From Pseudomonadota bacterium (GTDB taxonomy: Bacteria > Bdellovibrionota > UBA1018 > CAIMNF01), in assembly GCA_027486675.1 (NCBI GenBank), contig JAIXOQ010000031.1, positions 1-64,000 of the forward strand: a stretch of DNA of 64,000 bases, in the 5' to 3' direction. Position 1 is the stretch's first letter. Each line of letters starts with the position of its first letter. The position numbers were made by a program, and so were the translations under genes. Under the pieces are notes generated by a model that was not told the DNA's origin, did no database searches, and saw only the letters and a list, made by a program, of their open reading frames with translations. Positions 8,389-17,316 of the stretch are shown here, in pieces.

Positions 8389-9495
8389 CTAAAGCTTGAG
8401 TGGCTCGAACGGCAATCCGAGATCCTTTGCAACCTGAGCATAGACCAACTTTCCATTCGCGATGTTCACGCCCTTTCGGAGTGCTGTGTCCTTCGTTACG
8501 GCTTCTTTCCATCCCAAGTTGGCAATCATTTGAGCATACCGGAGAGTCACGTTGGTGAGCGCGTAGGTCGAGGTGCGTGGGACCGCTCCCGGCATGTTCG
8601 GGACAGCATAATGAATGATGTTATCGACCACGTAGGTTGGGTGTTCATGGGACGTTGGGTGGCAAGTTTCTACAGCACCGCCTTGATCCACTGCAACGTC
8701 GATGATTACGCCGCCGGGTTGCATGCGTGACACCATGTCTTTTGTCACTAATTTCGGCGCTTTTGCCCCTGGGACTAGAATTGCACTGATCACAAGGTCA
8801 GCGTTTACAACCGTACGTTCGATTTGCTCAGCATTGGAATACAGGGTTTGAATTGTGTTTCCAAAGATATCGCTGATGTATTCCAGTCGATCGAGGTTGA
8901 TGTCTAAAATCGATACGTTTGCGCCTAAGCCCACAGCGATCTTCGCCGCATGCATTCCGACCACTCCGGCCCCTAGGATCACAACGTTTGCGCGCTGCAC
9001 GCCAGTCACGCCGCCTAAAAGCATGCCTTTGCCGCCATTGTCTTTTTGCAGGTAAGTTGCGCCAATCTGGGTTGCCATCCGGCCGGCCACGGCACTCATC
9101 GGAGCTAAGAGGGGCAGAGAGCCGTCATCGGGCTGAATGGTTTCGTAGGCGATGCCAATGATCTTGCGATCTAAGAGGGCACGTGTGAGCTTTTCTTCCG
9201 CTGCAAGGTGCAGATACGTGTAAAGAATCTGGCCTTCTTTTAATAGGTCATACTCTTCAGGGAGGGGCTCTTTCACTTTGACGATCATCTCGCTCTTGGA
9301 ATAGACATCTTTTGCAGTGGCTACGATGTTCGCGCCTGAGGCTGCGTATTGTTGATCCGTGATCCCGGCCCCGATGCCTGCACCCGATTGTATGAGGACT
9401 TGGTGCCCACTTTGAGTCAGTGCGCGTACTCCTGCGATGACCATGCCGACGCGATTCTCTTTATTCTTAATTTCTTTAGGTACGCCGATAATCAT
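8389..9495 (-). CDS. ald: Alanine dehydrogenase
   Basis: 368 residues, full length. It interconverts L-alanine and pyruvate plus ammonia with NAD. The N-terminus MIIGVPKEIKNKENRV is diagnostic. The central Rossmann fold has the glycine motif GAGVVGMHAAK near 174-184 followed by SILDIN. The substrate-binding Lys and His positions (VKEP, YLHLA) are present. In an amino-acid-consuming organism it would feed alanine into central metabolism. It lies between fliL and a metallohydrolase on the same strand (9- and 12-nt gaps). Confidence 0.97.
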   Translation of the reverse strand: MIIGVPKEIKNKENRVGMVIAGVRALTQSGHQVLIQSGAGIGAGITDQQYAASGANIVATAKDVYSKSEMIVKVKEPLPEEYDLLKEGQILYTYLHLAAEEKLTRALLDRKIIGIAYETIQPDDGSLPLLAPMSAVAGRMATQIGATYLQKDNGGKGMLLGGVTGVQRANVVILGAGVVGMHAAKIAVGLGANVSILDINLDRLEYISDIFGNTIQTLYSNAEQIERTVVNADLVISAILVPGAKAPKLVTKDMVSRMQPGGVIIDVAVDQGGAVETCHPTSHEHPTYVVDNIIHYAVPNMPGAVPRTSTYALTNVTLRYAQMIANLGWKEAVTKDTALRKGVNIANGKLVYAQVAKDLGLPFEPLKL

Positions 9496-9504
9496 AAAAG
9501 TCCT

Positions 9505-10287
9505 CTATTTTGAACGAAGGGTTACTGTGAGCCCATCATACGCAAGGGCGATGTTTTTTGGGAGTAAACGCGATGCCTTCTTGAAGTCGAAATCATGACT
9601 GAGATGGGTGAAGACGGTCTTTTTGGCGTTGATTAAACGGGCGTAATCGAGTGCTTGGTCAAAAGTCAGGTGCGTGTCGTGGCTTTGAAAGCGCAAACAA
9701 TCGAGCACCAATAACGAAAGACCCTGGAGTTTTTCGAGGCTCTTTCCGGAAATATGGTTGCAGTCTGTGATGTAGGCCGCTTTCCCGAATCGAAAACCAG
9801 CTACACGCTGAGTGCCGTGGTCTACGGGGATGGGTTGGATGGTGATGCCCTGGGCTATGAATTCTGGCCCATCTAGATCAAAGGGAATGAGATCAAGCTG
9901 TGCGATTCCACCACCGACAAGGCGTGTATTTTTTTGAAAGAGATAGGGGTAGCGGTTCCGAAGTTCTCTCTCTGTCCATTCGTGCGCGTAGATGGGGATA
10001 TTCGATTTTTGCACGAAGTTAAAACTTCGTAAGTCATCAATCCCCGCCAGATGATCCGCGTGAGGATGCGTGTAGAGCACAAAGTCCACACGCTTAATGT
10101 TTTCCCGCAGAGACTGTTGCCTGAAATCAGGTGATGTGTCGATGAGAAAACTTTTGCCTTTCAGGCGCACCCATACCGAAGCACGCAGACGTTTATTTTT
10201 TTTATCCTTGGATCTACAGACCTGACATTTGCAGAGGACGAGTGGGACACCGGAAGATGTACCACAGCCCAAAATCGTCAATTGCAT
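9505..10287 (-). CDS. Metallo-beta-lactamase-fold hydrolase, PhnP-like
   Basis: 260 residues. MBL fold with the metal-binding signature THPHADHLAGIDD near 79-91, an Asp in ITDCNH, and a C-terminal FTHLSHDFDF histidine. The N-terminus ILGCGTSSGVP and the Cys-rich CKCQVC insertion match the PhnP branch, which hydrolyses cyclic phosphate diesters such as phosphoribosyl 1,2-cyclic phosphate. No other phn genes are nearby, so the true substrate is unsure; a general cyclic phosphodiesterase role is as likely. Its start at 10287 slightly overlaps the open frame of the divergent epimerase, but not the start chosen for that gene. Confidence 0.82.
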   Translation of the reverse strand: MQLTILGCGTSSGVPLVLCKCQVCRSKDKKNKRLRASVWVRLKGKSFLIDTSPDFRQQSLRENIKRVDFVLYTHPHADHLAGIDDLRSFNFVQKSNIPIYAHEWTERELRNRYPYLFQKNTRLVGGGIAQLDLIPFDLDGPEFIAQGITIQPIPVDHGTQRVAGFRFGKAAYITDCNHISGKSLEKLQGLSLLVLDCLRFQSHDTHLTFDQALDYARLINAKKTVFTHLSHDFDFKKASRLLPKNIALAYDGLTVTLRSK

Positions 10288-10320
10288 CTTGCCAGCATGT
10301 TACACTGCCTAGGGAGTTTC

Positions 10321-11328
10321 ATGAAAATCCTCGTGACTGGTGCCAGTGGTTTTATTGGTAGTGCTTTAGTCTCGAGTCTGGCGGGAGCCGGACATGAGGT
10401 GCGTGCGCTCATGCGGGGGAGTGCCTCCGATCGGTACTTAAAGGGCGTTGCTTTCGAACGAGTCACTGGTGATCTGCGGGACTTTCGTTCTCTTTCTGAG
10501 GCCTGTGCTGGGATTGACGTAGTCTTTCATCTTGCTGGGCTGACTCAAGCTCTTTCCCGTAAGGACTATTTCGCGTTTAACGCAGAGGGAACAAAAAACC
10601 TAGCCCTTGCCGCTCGCGACTCAGGAAAAATCCAGCGGTTCATCTACGTTTCTTCGCTTGCTGCAGCGGGTCCAAATTACTCTCTGATCCCTAAGATAGA
10701 GTCGGATCCAGATTTCCCTGTCTCCGCTTATGGCGAAAGTAAGCTGCGAGGTGAACTTTACCTTGATGAGCTAAAGGCGATGTTGCCTGTGACGATTGTC
10801 AGACCCCCAATTGTTTATGGCCCTCGTGACCCTGGATTACTGGTCTTTTTTCAGGCGATCTCCCATCTTATTTTTCCTGTTCTCAAGGGCGACACCAACA
10901 CAACGCATAAGTATTACAGCGCAATCTATGTCGATGACTTGGTCTCTCTCCTGATGCTCACCCTTTCTGAAGGGGCGCTCAAACTTCAAAGCGGTGAAAA
11001 ATTTTACGCATGTGATGGAAGTGTCTATACCTACGATCACTTGCTCACCACGATTGCAAAAATCATGAAAGTAGATCCAGTTGCAGTTCGAGTTCCGCGT
11101 TTTGTATTAAATCTAGTCGCACGGATTTTAGATATTGTTGCCAAAATTCTGGGGAAATCGATGCCCCTTTCGATGGATAAATTTGCAGAGCTCGATGCTG
11201 ACTATTGGCTCTGTTCTAATGAAAAAGCTCGCCGCTTGTTGGGGTATCAACCAAAAATGGCTTTGGAGGATGGTTTAGTGCAAGCGCTCAAGTGGTATCA
11301 AGAGCAAGACAAAATCACATTGTCGTAG
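10321..11328 (+). CDS. NAD-dependent epimerase/dehydratase (extended SDR)
   Basis: 335 residues from the ATG at 10321. The ORF track starts 13 codons earlier at 10282, but the family begins exactly at MKILVTGASGFIG, and AGGGAG lies just upstream. The Rossmann motif TGASGFIG and the catalytic YGESK (with Ser-rich VSSLAAAG before it) mark an atypical/extended short-chain dehydrogenase acting on a nucleotide sugar, sterol-like or flavonoid-like substrate. A hydrophobic segment (VLNLVARILDIVAKIL) near 260-280 may touch the membrane. The 3' end overlaps the bactofilin gene by 14 nt on the other strand. Confidence 0.88.
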   Translation: MKILVTGASGFIGSALVSSLAGAGHEVRALMRGSASDRYLKGVAFERVTGDLRDFRSLSEACAGIDVVFHLAGLTQALSRKDYFAFNAEGTKNLALAARDSGKIQRFIYVSSLAAAGPNYSLIPKIESDPDFPVSAYGESKLRGELYLDELKAMLPVTIVRPPIVYGPRDPGLLVFFQAISHLIFPVLKGDTNTTHKYYSAIYVDDLVSLLMLTLSEGALKLQSGEKFYACDGSVYTYDHLLTTIAKIMKVDPVAVRVPRFVLNLVARILDIVAKILGKSMPLSMDKFAELDADYWLCSNEKARRLLGYQPKMALEDGLVQALKWYQEQDKITLS

Positions 11329-11674
11329 ATTCGGCTGCAGATCTGCCTGCTGTACTGCTTCTTCCCTGAAGCAATGCTCCCGGGCGCACGACTAGGCGCG
11401 GCGATGAGATATCGCCTATGACCTTTCCGGTTGCCTCAATGATCACTCTGTTCTTTGCGTGAATATTACCCAGTACAGTTCCGGAGATGACCAAATCGCA
11501 GCCTTCAATCTCACCTTCGATCAGTCCTGACTCCTGAATGACAATGAGACTATCTGCAGCTCCAATGACCTTGCCTTGAATACGACCGTAGAGATGTGCT
11601 TCTCCCTCAATACGGAGCTTTCCGTCAATTTGGGTCTGCTCATCTATTGTCGTCATCCATACTTGTGTATTCAT
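11315..11674 (-). CDS. Bactofilin
   Basis: 119 residues: a right-handed beta-helix made of short hydrophobic repeats (IDGKLRIEGEAHLYGRIQG and on) flanked by short disordered ends. Bactofilins polymerise without nucleotide into membrane-associated filaments that position cell-wall enzymes and set curvature or stalks. Its start codon overlaps the stop of the upstream membrane protein gene (ATGA), a sign of translational coupling. Confidence 0.92.
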   Translation of the reverse strand: MNTQVWMTTIDEQTQIDGKLRIEGEAHLYGRIQGKVIGAADSLIVIQESGLIEGEIEGCDLVISGTVLGNIHAKNRVIIEATGKVIGDISSPRLVVRPGALLQGRSSTAGRSAAESTTM

Positions 11675-12465
11675 CTTGCGCCACTTGGGATTGGGAAGTT
11701 TTCAGTCAATATTAGATTTTTTTGAAGGTCAAAGAAGTAGACCTGAATCTCCCTGAGATCTCCAGGCGACTCGACAGGACCAAAGGTAGCCTTCAGTACG
11801 CGGAACCGTGAGACCGAGAAAAATTCACCCCGATCAACCTCTACGACCGCGCGTGTAGCATCAATGTTGAGTGCGCCCCTTGGATGGGCGAGCACACGAT
11901 CTTCTCCACGCGCGAGCGCGACGATGCGTCCTTGTTGGTTGCCTTCACCGGGGTTTCCAAAAAGTACGTTGAGCGTGAACTCGATGTACTTGCCGCGCAC
12001 AACAATTCGGGGTTGTTCCGTGCGAATGGTTGCTGCCGTATTGCTTCGGTTCGTAACACCGTCGGCTAAGCCATTCCAGAATCCTGGTTTTCCGCTGAGC
12101 GCTACAGACCCTAGTGGGGGTGCCGCTGGTTCATCGGTCGCTAAGCGATCGACGGACGTCGCGCTACCGGCGGGTGCACTTGAGGCCACATTATTGGGAA
12201 GGGCTGTTCCCTTTCGCTCAAGAGCGATACGTAACGCTTGGATTTCATCTTCCAGTTCCCTGAGCTTTTGTGGGGAGGCGTCCTGTACTAAAGCCCGCTC
12301 ACGTATGAGGAGCGCAGAGGTTGCAAGCGCAATGATGATTGCCACGGTAAAGATGATTGCACTGCGCTGAAACCACTGAACCGGGACCCTGAAGGTGCGC
12401 GGGCGCAGACCTTCAAAAGAAGTCGTGACCGTCAGCAGTTTGCCATTCTTGATTCCGTTACCCAC
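11671..12465 (-). CDS. Single-pass membrane protein paired with bactofilin
   Basis: 264 residues. A short cytoplasmic N-terminus contains RPRTFRVPVQWFQRS, then one membrane helix (about 34-53), a coiled coil (about 64-86), a Pro/Ala/Ser linker, and a C-terminal beta-rich domain (about 150-264). The N-terminal layout resembles that of M23 peptidases often encoded beside bactofilins, but I see no HxxxD or HxH metal motif, so no peptidase activity is expected. It could tether the bactofilin scaffold to periplasmic partners. Function inferred from linkage only. Confidence 0.7.
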   Translation of the reverse strand: MGNGIKNGKLLTVTTSFEGLRPRTFRVPVQWFQRSAIIFTVAIIIALATSALLIRERALVQDASPQKLRELEDEIQALRIALERKGTALPNNVASSAPAGSATSVDRLATDEPAAPPLGSVALSGKPGFWNGLADGVTNRSNTAATIRTEQPRIVVRGKYIEFTLNVLFGNPGEGNQQGRIVALARGEDRVLAHPRGALNIDATRAVVEVDRGEFFSVSRFRVLKATFGPVESPGDLREIQVYFFDLQKNLILTENFPIPSGAR

Positions 12466-12584
12466 TGTCCTCTAATTTACACGATTTCAGGGATCGGAAT
12501 CGCCAAAACTTTGTTTGTATCCTTTATGTTCAGACCCGAAAGTACCCTAAGATTTGTCTGTCCCAGTGCCGAGAAGTAGAAAGG

Positions 12585-13988
12585 ATGAAACTCCTTCTTC
12601 TTGAGCCGCAAGGTCCAGAGCACCACCCAACAGTAGAGGCCCTTCGAAAATCGGGTGTTGGAGCTCTTTATGCGCGCTCGACCAAGGATGCTGAATGGAT
12701 TCTTAAGACCCATGGCGACAGCTTGGATGCAATCGTGGTCCACGAAACTGCGCAAGAGTGGGTGGAAGCAAAAAGAGCGGACGGAAAACAATCCGCAATG
12801 GCATATATCCTTGCCTCACAGAAAATGACTCCGCGGGATTTCCTGAAGCATCAGAATGGAAAGAATGCAGCAAATGCTTACATTGCTGCCCCCATTCAAG
12901 CTGCTGAACTCCAGGGGAAACTAAAAAAAATCCTCAATTTCTCGGAGCCAGAACGTACGAATGTTCGTGCGACGACCTCCGCTTCGCCGAGGTCAAGTTC
13001 CGGTCTCGCGCTTGAGGAGGTTTCGGGGCAGCTCGCGCTGCCTGTGCTTCCGAAGTCGACCATTCAATTTGATGCCCCAGAGCAGACGCATGCCCGCGTG
13101 TATGAGGCTCCTCCAGATGAGGGCCGCACCAAGGTCATCCAGTTGACCCCGATTCTAGAACCCGCACCAGCAGCCGCTGAAGAAGGCACAAAGATTATCG
13201 ATCTGCACTCACAGGTCATTCAGCCACAACCTTTCGAGGATGTTACTTCTGCGTCGAACCCCGTGCCGGCTCCAAAAGAGCAAGAACTCGTGTTCGATGA
13301 TCTCAAGGAATTTAAGGTCGAAAACATCGTCCCCGATCAGCTCCTCGAGCCTATTGTCTTTAGCCAAGAAACGGCTTCTTCGCCGGATCAGGAAACATTA
13401 CGTAAGTACCTGAACCTCAGAGAGCAAGACATCTCGGTTATGACTGGAAAGCTTAAGGCTTACCAGGACCGGACCGGGAAGCTTGAAGCAGCATTGCAGG
13501 CGGAAAGAGCTAAGAACTTGGAGTTCCAGCAGTTGACCCGAATGCAGGAACAGCGACTAGAGACTTACGATAAAGAAAAAGAGATCGAAATTGCGATGGT
13601 CCTTCTACGCGCAGAGGATCTTGAGCGAGAGTTACGGCAGAAAAATGAAAAAGCGGGCGCACTCGACGCTCGATTACGCCAAGCAAAGAGCGAGATTGAG
13701 CGAGTAAAAGAGCGCATTCGCCTCGATATTCGACGCATCCGGGTGCGCGAGAAAGAACTCGAAAATCAGCTCGAAGTGCTAAAAAAAGACTCAGAACGTC
13801 TGATATCTGCGCGAGATGAAAAAGTTCTCGAACTCAAGCGAAAACTGGATGTGATGGAGTTTAATATGGAACTTCTCCAGGAGCAGCTCGCTGAAGAGAA
13901 GCATTCGGCCGAAAATCTTCGCCAAAAGCTAAAAGATGCGGCTCTTGCCATGCGCCAAGCAGGCGGTTTCCTTGAAGAGGCTTCGTAA
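12585..13988 (+). CDS. Coiled-coil protein with degenerate receiver-like N-terminus
   Basis: 467 residues. The first about 120 residues (MKLLLLEPQGPE onward, with VVHE, YILAS and AYIAAP segments) have the alternating pattern of a response-regulator receiver, but without a clear phosphoacceptor Asp triad. The middle (about 125-265) is Pro/Glu-rich and likely disordered. Residues about 275-455 form a long charged coiled coil. There is no signal peptide. It lies 19 nt before pyrG on the same strand, and its start is preceded by AGAAAGG with only a 0-1 nt gap. Similar architectures act as polarity or cytoskeletal scaffolds in predatory and gliding bacteria; the role here is unknown. Confidence 0.7.
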   Translation: MKLLLLEPQGPEHHPTVEALRKSGVGALYARSTKDAEWILKTHGDSLDAIVVHETAQEWVEAKRADGKQSAMAYILASQKMTPRDFLKHQNGKNAANAYIAAPIQAAELQGKLKKILNFSEPERTNVRATTSASPRSSSGLALEEVSGQLALPVLPKSTIQFDAPEQTHARVYEAPPDEGRTKVIQLTPILEPAPAAAEEGTKIIDLHSQVIQPQPFEDVTSASNPVPAPKEQELVFDDLKEFKVENIVPDQLLEPIVFSQETASSPDQETLRKYLNLREQDISVMTGKLKAYQDRTGKLEAALQAERAKNLEFQQLTRMQEQRLETYDKEKEIEIAMVLLRAEDLERELRQKNEKAGALDARLRQAKSEIERVKERIRLDIRRIRVREKELENQLEVLKKDSERLISARDEKVLELKRKLDVMEFNMELLQEQLAEEKHSAENLRQKLKDAALAMRQAGGFLEEAS

Positions 13989-14007
13989 CTTCGTTATCCT
14001 TTAAGGT

Positions 14008-15672
14008 GTGAAGCCTAAGCAAAAGAAGTTCATTTTTGTTACTGGTGGCGTTCTCTCTAGCATTGGCAAAGGGATTTGTGCCGCCTCTCTTGGGATGTTG
14101 CTCGAAGAGAGGGGGATCAAAGTCGCGATGGTCAAGATGGACCCGTACTTAAACGTCGATCCCGGCACCATGAGCCCTTTCCAACACGGCGAAGTTTTCG
14201 TATTGGATGATGGAACTGAAACCGATCTCGATCTTGGGCACTACTCCCGTTTTGTTCATACGGCGGTCTTTTCAAAGCGGAACAGTTTTACTGCCGGAAA
14301 AGTGTACGACGCTGTGATCCGACGGGAACGTCAAGGCGGCTACCTCGGGAAAACAGTTCAGGTGATTCCGCATATTACAGATGAAATCAAAGCCCGCGTT
14401 CATGAGGCAGTTGCTGATGTGGATCTTGGAATTATCGAAGTTGGCGGCACAGTCGGTGATATCGAAAGCCTTCCTTTCTTAGAAGCGATACGCCAGATTC
14501 GCCAGGAAGAGGGTGCTGCGAACGTTTTGTTTGCGCATCTCACTCTCGTGCCATTTATCGCAGCTGCAGGTGAACTAAAAACAAAGCCGACACAGCATAG
14601 TGTGAAGGAGCTTCGCGAGATTGGGATTCAGCCGGATCTTTTGGTTTGCCGTACCGATCGGCCTCTCGCACGTGAGATCAAGGATAAAATTGGCCTGTTT
14701 TGTAACGTCGCAGCCGATTGCGTGTTTAGCGCTGAGGATGCTGCTTCTATTTATGATGTGCCGCTGAACCTGGCCGCTGAGGGGTTAGACGACAAGGTTG
14801 TGGAGAAACTAGGCATATGGACGGGGCGCCCAGATCTTTCGAAGTGGCGCGCGATGGTGAACACCATTCACAATCCGAAATCCGAAGTCCGCATCGGAAT
14901 CGTCGGCAAGTACACGGACTGGCGGGATACTTATAAGTCGATCTCTGAGTCTTTGGTGCATGGTGGGGTGGCCAATCAAACCCGAGTTGTCCCTGTGTAC
15001 ATTGATAGCGAAAAAGTCGAAGCAGGTGATCTTTCTGAGATTGAAAAAGTCTCTGGCTTACTTGTGCCCGGCGGATTCGGTGAGCGTGGCATAGAAGGAA
15101 AGATTCGCGCCATCGAGTATGCCCGCACAGAGAATGTCCCATTTTTTGGCATTTGTTTGGGGATGCAGCTAGCCGTGATTGAGTTTGCTCGCCATGTCGC
15201 GGGTCTGGATCATGCGAACTCGGCCGAATTTAAGCCTGGGAATGATCAAAATGTGATCGACCTTATGGAGGCTCAGAAGGGAATTGAAGACCTAGGCGGA
15301 ACTATGCGACTTGGGGCCTATACGTGTCTTATCACAGCGAAGGTCATGGGCAAGGCCACCCACGCGTATGAAGCCTATAAGAAAGAAAAAATCTCAGAGC
15401 GGCACCGGCACAGATTTGAGGTTTCGAATCGGTTTCGGCCCATGCTTGAAGAAAAGGGCCTAGTCGTCGGTGGGGTCTATAGGGACGCCAAAACGACCAC
15501 GGAGCTCGTGGAGATGGTAGAACTGCCCACACACCCTTGGTTTTTAGGCTGTCAGTTCCACCCAGAGCTCCAGAGTAAGCCCCTTGACCCGCACCCACTC
15601 TTTACTCAGTTCATTAAGGCAGCTCTTTTAGCTGCGAAAGGCACTCAACAAAAGCTCAAGGGCATCTCATAA
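14008..15672 (+). CDS. pyrG: CTP synthase
   Basis: 554 residues, full length. It makes CTP from UTP, ATP and glutamine in the cytoplasm. The amidoligase domain starts [17 protein letters not shown]; the class I glutamine amidotransferase domain has the catalytic Cys in FGICLGMQ and the closing His-Glu in FHPEL. The start is GTG at 14008; no ATG is available before the conserved N-terminus. It is followed 7 nt later by kdsA. Confidence 0.98.
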   Translation: MKPKQKKFIFVTGGVLSSIGKGICAASLGMLLEERGIKVAMVKMDPYLNVDPGTMSPFQHGEVFVLDDGTETDLDLGHYSRFVHTAVFSKRNSFTAGKVYDAVIRRERQGGYLGKTVQVIPHITDEIKARVHEAVADVDLGIIEVGGTVGDIESLPFLEAIRQIRQEEGAANVLFAHLTLVPFIAAAGELKTKPTQHSVKELREIGIQPDLLVCRTDRPLAREIKDKIGLFCNVAADCVFSAEDAASIYDVPLNLAAEGLDDKVVEKLGIWTGRPDLSKWRAMVNTIHNPKSEVRIGIVGKYTDWRDTYKSISESLVHGGVANQTRVVPVYIDSEKVEAGDLSEIEKVSGLLVPGGFGERGIEGKIRAIEYARTENVPFFGICLGMQLAVIEFARHVAGLDHANSAEFKPGNDQNVIDLMEAQKGIEDLGGTMRLGAYTCLITAKVMGKATHAYEAYKKEKISERHRHRFEVSNRFRPMLEEKGLVVGGVYRDAKTTTELVEMVELPTHPWFLGCQFHPELQSKPLDPHPLFTQFIKAALLAAKGTQQKLKGIS

Positions 15673-15679
15673 TCCCTAG

Positions 15680-16528
15680 ATGATCGTAATCGCGGGTCCT
15701 TGTGTGATTGAGAGTGAGTCCCTTTGTCTTGAGGTTGCAAAGTCCTTAAAGGCACAGCTTTCTGGGCTACCTATTGAACTGATCTTTAAGGCGTCTTTTG
15801 ATAAGGCAAATCGGTCGGCCGGGTCGTCATTCCGCGGACCAGGGCTTGAGGCTGGCGTGGAAATCTTAAAGAGAGTTCGGGACGCATCAGGCCTCCCCGT
15901 GTTGACCGATGTTCACACTCCTGAGCAGTGTGAACCCGTAGCCAAGAAAATAGACTTTCTTCAGATCCCCGCGTTCCTCTGCAGGCAGACCGATTTAGTG
16001 GTTGCAGCTGCGGAGTCCGCAGCGCGCCATCAGCGAAGACTCAACATCAAAAAGGGCCAATTCATGGCGCCTTGGGATGCAAAAAACATAGTCGATAAAG
16101 TGCAGGCGGTTGCGCCAACTTTAGGTGATGATCGTTTGTTCATCACAGAGCGTGGAGTGACCCATGGTTACAATGCTCTCGTGGTGGATATGATTTCATT
16201 TATGGAGCTGCGTAAGAATCGAGCGGGCGTGATCTACGATGCGACGCACTCGATCCAGCAGCCGGGAGCTGCGTCCGGCGGCACAACGACGGGCGGGAAA
16301 AGAGAATATCTTGAAGTCCTTGCGCGGGCAGCTTTCGCAGCCGGAGCACAGCATCTTTTCTTGGAGTGTCACCCTGATCCAAAAGTTGCAAAAAGCGATG
16401 GTCCAAATGCCATGCCGCTTGAGCACGTGGGCGCTTTTATTCGGCAGATTCTCTCATTTCGGGATCTTTCAGAAAAACTTCCTTACCTTTTACCAGAAGC
16501 CCGCGCGAATCAGAGCCGCGCGACGTGA
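15680..16528 (+). CDS. kdsA: 3-deoxy-D-manno-octulosonate 8-phosphate synthase
   Basis: 282 residues. It condenses arabinose 5-phosphate and phosphoenolpyruvate to Kdo-8-phosphate, the committed step to the Kdo core of lipopolysaccharide. Signature segments are IAGPCVIES at the start, KASFDKANRSAGSSFRGPG, LTDVHTPEQ and QIPAFLCRQTDL. Its presence shows a Gram-negative envelope. The pyrG-kdsA pairing is common in proteobacteria, but here the usual downstream kdsC/lpt genes are replaced by peptidoglycan-synthesis genes. Confidence 0.97.
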   Translation: MIVIAGPCVIESESLCLEVAKSLKAQLSGLPIELIFKASFDKANRSAGSSFRGPGLEAGVEILKRVRDASGLPVLTDVHTPEQCEPVAKKIDFLQIPAFLCRQTDLVVAAAESAARHQRRLNIKKGQFMAPWDAKNIVDKVQAVAPTLGDDRLFITERGVTHGYNALVVDMISFMELRKNRAGVIYDATHSIQQPGAASGGTTTGGKREYLEVLARAAFAAGAQHLFLECHPDPKVAKSDGPNAMPLEHVGAFIRQILSFRDLSEKLPYLLPEARANQSRAT

Positions 16529-17316
16529 GGTTCTTGAAGTCTAGATCGTCAGCCGCCTTATTAATCTTGTGTGCTGCGGGCTGCACACCAGACTTGAAGC
16601 TCATGCGCACGCACTACGCCAAGGTTGTTTATTCTGGGCCAAAAAAGCCCTTTGACGTCGTTGTGACCAAGGACAGGCCTAAGGATTATGTTCCGATTGG
16701 TGGAATATCGCTGGCCATGCAAGGGGCTGTCATTGTTTCAGAAGACTGGACCTTCTATCAGCATGAGGGTTTTGATCCACATGAAATGAAAGAAGCCCTC
16801 AAAGACTCGATTGAAGAAGGGCATCTTACTCGCGGGGCATCCACAATCACGCAGCAGGTTGCTCGGAACGTCTATTTGAGCCAAGAGAAGAGCATCATTC
16901 GAAAGATTCGTGAACTCTGGATTGCCTCCAAGATGGAAAAGGTACTCACAAAAAAGAAGATCCTCGAGATCTATCTCAATATCGCAGAGATGGGTGAGGG
17001 GATCTTCGGCGTTGGGGCAGCAGCGAGGTACTATTTTGATAAGGCCCCGAGCGATCTTTTGCCCAAGGAGGCTGCATTTTTGGCCATGCTGCTCCCGAGT
17101 CCAAAAAAGTATTCCGTTAGTTTTCGGAAGAAACAGCTGACTCCCTTTGCCCGTAAGATCATCCGTTCGATCCTGACCAAGATGGAGAAAGCGGGTTACA
17201 TCACGGAGCTTCAGCATCAAATTGCGTCCGCCGAAAAATTGACGTTTGAGTCTCGCTCTTCTGTGCCAGATGCGTCTGACGACGCTGCTACACTGGAAGA
17301 CGAGGAACAGGATTGA
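16525..17316 (+). CDS. Monofunctional peptidoglycan glycosyltransferase (GT51), probable lipoprotein
   Basis: 263 residues from a GTG overlapping the kdsA stop (GTGA). GT51 motifs are intact: Glu in VSEDWTFYQHEGFD, RGASTITQQVARN, and KKKILEIYLNIAEMGEGIFG. It polymerises lipid II into glycan strands, as MtgA does. Unlike MtgA, the N-terminus ends in a lipobox-like LCAAGC (Cys20), so it may be a lipoprotein rather than having a transmembrane anchor. It overlaps the next gene, a transpeptidase, by 4 nt, so the two activities of a class A PBP appear here as two proteins. An acidic low-complexity tail closes the protein. Confidence 0.88.
   Translation: MRFLKSRSSAALLILCAAGCTPDLKLMRTHYAKVVYSGPKKPFDVVVTKDRPKDYVPIGGISLAMQGAVIVSEDWTFYQHEGFDPHEMKEALKDSIEEGHLTRGASTITQQVARNVYLSQEKSIIRKIRELWIASKMEKVLTKKKILEIYLNIAEMGEGIFGVGAAARYYFDKAPSDLLPKEAAFLAMLLPSPKKYSVSFRKKQLTPFARKIIRSILTKMEKAGYITELQHQIASAEKLTFESRSSVPDASDDAATLEDEEQD

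Noticed and set aside
11864-12370. 168-aa plus-strand ORF opposite the bactofilin partner
   Set aside because: Contained in a gene whose domains and coupling to bactofilin are coherent; no independent support.
14747-15142. 131-aa minus-strand ORF inside pyrG
   Set aside because: It is wholly antisense to a highly conserved enzyme gene, lacks a ribosome-binding site and has unusual Cys/Arg/Ser-rich composition.
16738-17220. 160-aa minus-strand ORF in the GT51 gene
   Set aside because: Antisense to conserved catalytic motifs; shadow frame.
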